Of a stretch of DNA of 64,000 nucleotides, positions 63,477 through 64,000 are shown in pieces. A program made the translations under genes and the position numbers. This DNA is from Rutidosis leptorrhynchoides (lineage: Eukaryota > Streptophyta > Magnoliopsida > Asterales > Asteraceae). Position 1 is the stretch's first letter. Each line of letters opens with the position of its first letter. Where the stretch lies: NCBI RefSeq assembly GCF_046630445.1, contig NC_092336.1:206245001-206309000 (forward strand), read 5' to 3'. The notes under the pieces are model-generated. The model did no database searches, was not told the origin of the DNA, and saw only the letters and a list, made by a program, of their open reading frames with translations.

Positions 63477-64000
63477 TTAGCTGTATAAATAAGAAATAGA
63501 AGACCACAAGATATTTAGCAAAAAGCATATATCTCTATTCTTATTTGCCTTTGAAATCCTTTTTATATTTTTAAATTTTAAGATTTTTATGGTTTTTCAA
63601 ATATAAAAGTCTTTTATTCTCAAATATGAACAAATAATTGACAACCATGACATTCATATGATATTCATCTTAGTACAAAATCATCATGCAAAGTCAATTA
63701 TGTAACACAAGGAATCAAAACAACACTTAGTCAATTTCAGCACAATTCAAGCAGATTCGGTAGTTATGAAAACTTTAGATTCTGTAACCAAATAAGCTTG
63801 AGTTTTCATATCAGAAAAATATAGAATAAACATGTTAAGTGTTTGAAGATAAAAATCAGAAAATTTCAAGGTACCAAATTTCAGACTCGGTATCAAGAAG
63901 GAAAACCAGATTCGGTATCTTCAACAATTAACAGAAAGTCACTCAAACATGCATATTCTATCACATATCATGTAATTTCACAACCATGATCAAACAACCA
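63477..64000 (-). other. non-coding DNA upstream of the extra gene
   Basis: AT-rich, no frame of note. Ends, on the minus strand, with a pyrimidine-rich tract and TACAG at 63481, so it may be intron or the pol-to-extra-gene spacer of the Copia-like element. pol would lie beyond the window. Confidence 0.4.

Overview
This window looks like a repeat-dense stretch of a flowering-plant nuclear chromosome, most likely from the daisy family. The sequence shows Ty3-type chromovirus polyproteins, a Cassandra-type TRIM carrying a 5S rRNA-like block, a plant-type Helitron end, tRNA-iMet primer sites and one small plant-type protein gene. The daisy-family guess is from memory of element families and is an inference. 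Nearly everything is nested, mostly broken LTR retrotransposons.

Layout. 1-3961: 3' noncoding end and 2.4-kb LTR of element A, which sits in element P (3962-6968). P lies in the gag region of chromovirus B, whose parts are gag-protease at 6969-8006, pol at 15655-18687 and 3' LTR at 18725-21323. B is also split by a young non-coding LTR element (8007-15654) with matching 5-bp target duplications. 21324-35313: a Helitron-like end with a captured exon, a 148-codon host-type gene on the minus strand, a Copia LTR, a Cassandra remnant and a chromovirus integrase-plus-LTR fragment. Most of this block (21956-28635) occurs twice in direct tandem, almost identical over 6.68 kb.

34609-57144: chromovirus E (LTR, primer site, gag, pol, 3' LTR). 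Its gag is split by a 12.2-kb non-autonomous element with 4-kb LTRs (38589-50782) and its integrase region by a P-family LTR (53533-about 55015). 57145-64000: E's 3' LTR is cut by a minus-strand Ty3-type LTR, itself next to a minus-strand Copia-like 3' end (59107-64000) with long extra reading frames of the kind found downstream of pol in Sirevirus-like elements.

The only convincing host gene is the 148-codon gene, present in two copies because of the tandem duplication. The most unusual observations are (i) pairs of GC-rich palindromes inside the LTRs of three unrelated-looking families, upstream of a TATA box where one is recognisable, (ii) the near-perfect tandem duplication, which is either very recent or an assembly artefact, (iii) a Pol III-like A/B-box cassette inside a giant LTR, and (iv) hairpin-forming minisatellites in element A. 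No CRISPR, bacterial or operon-like system is present.
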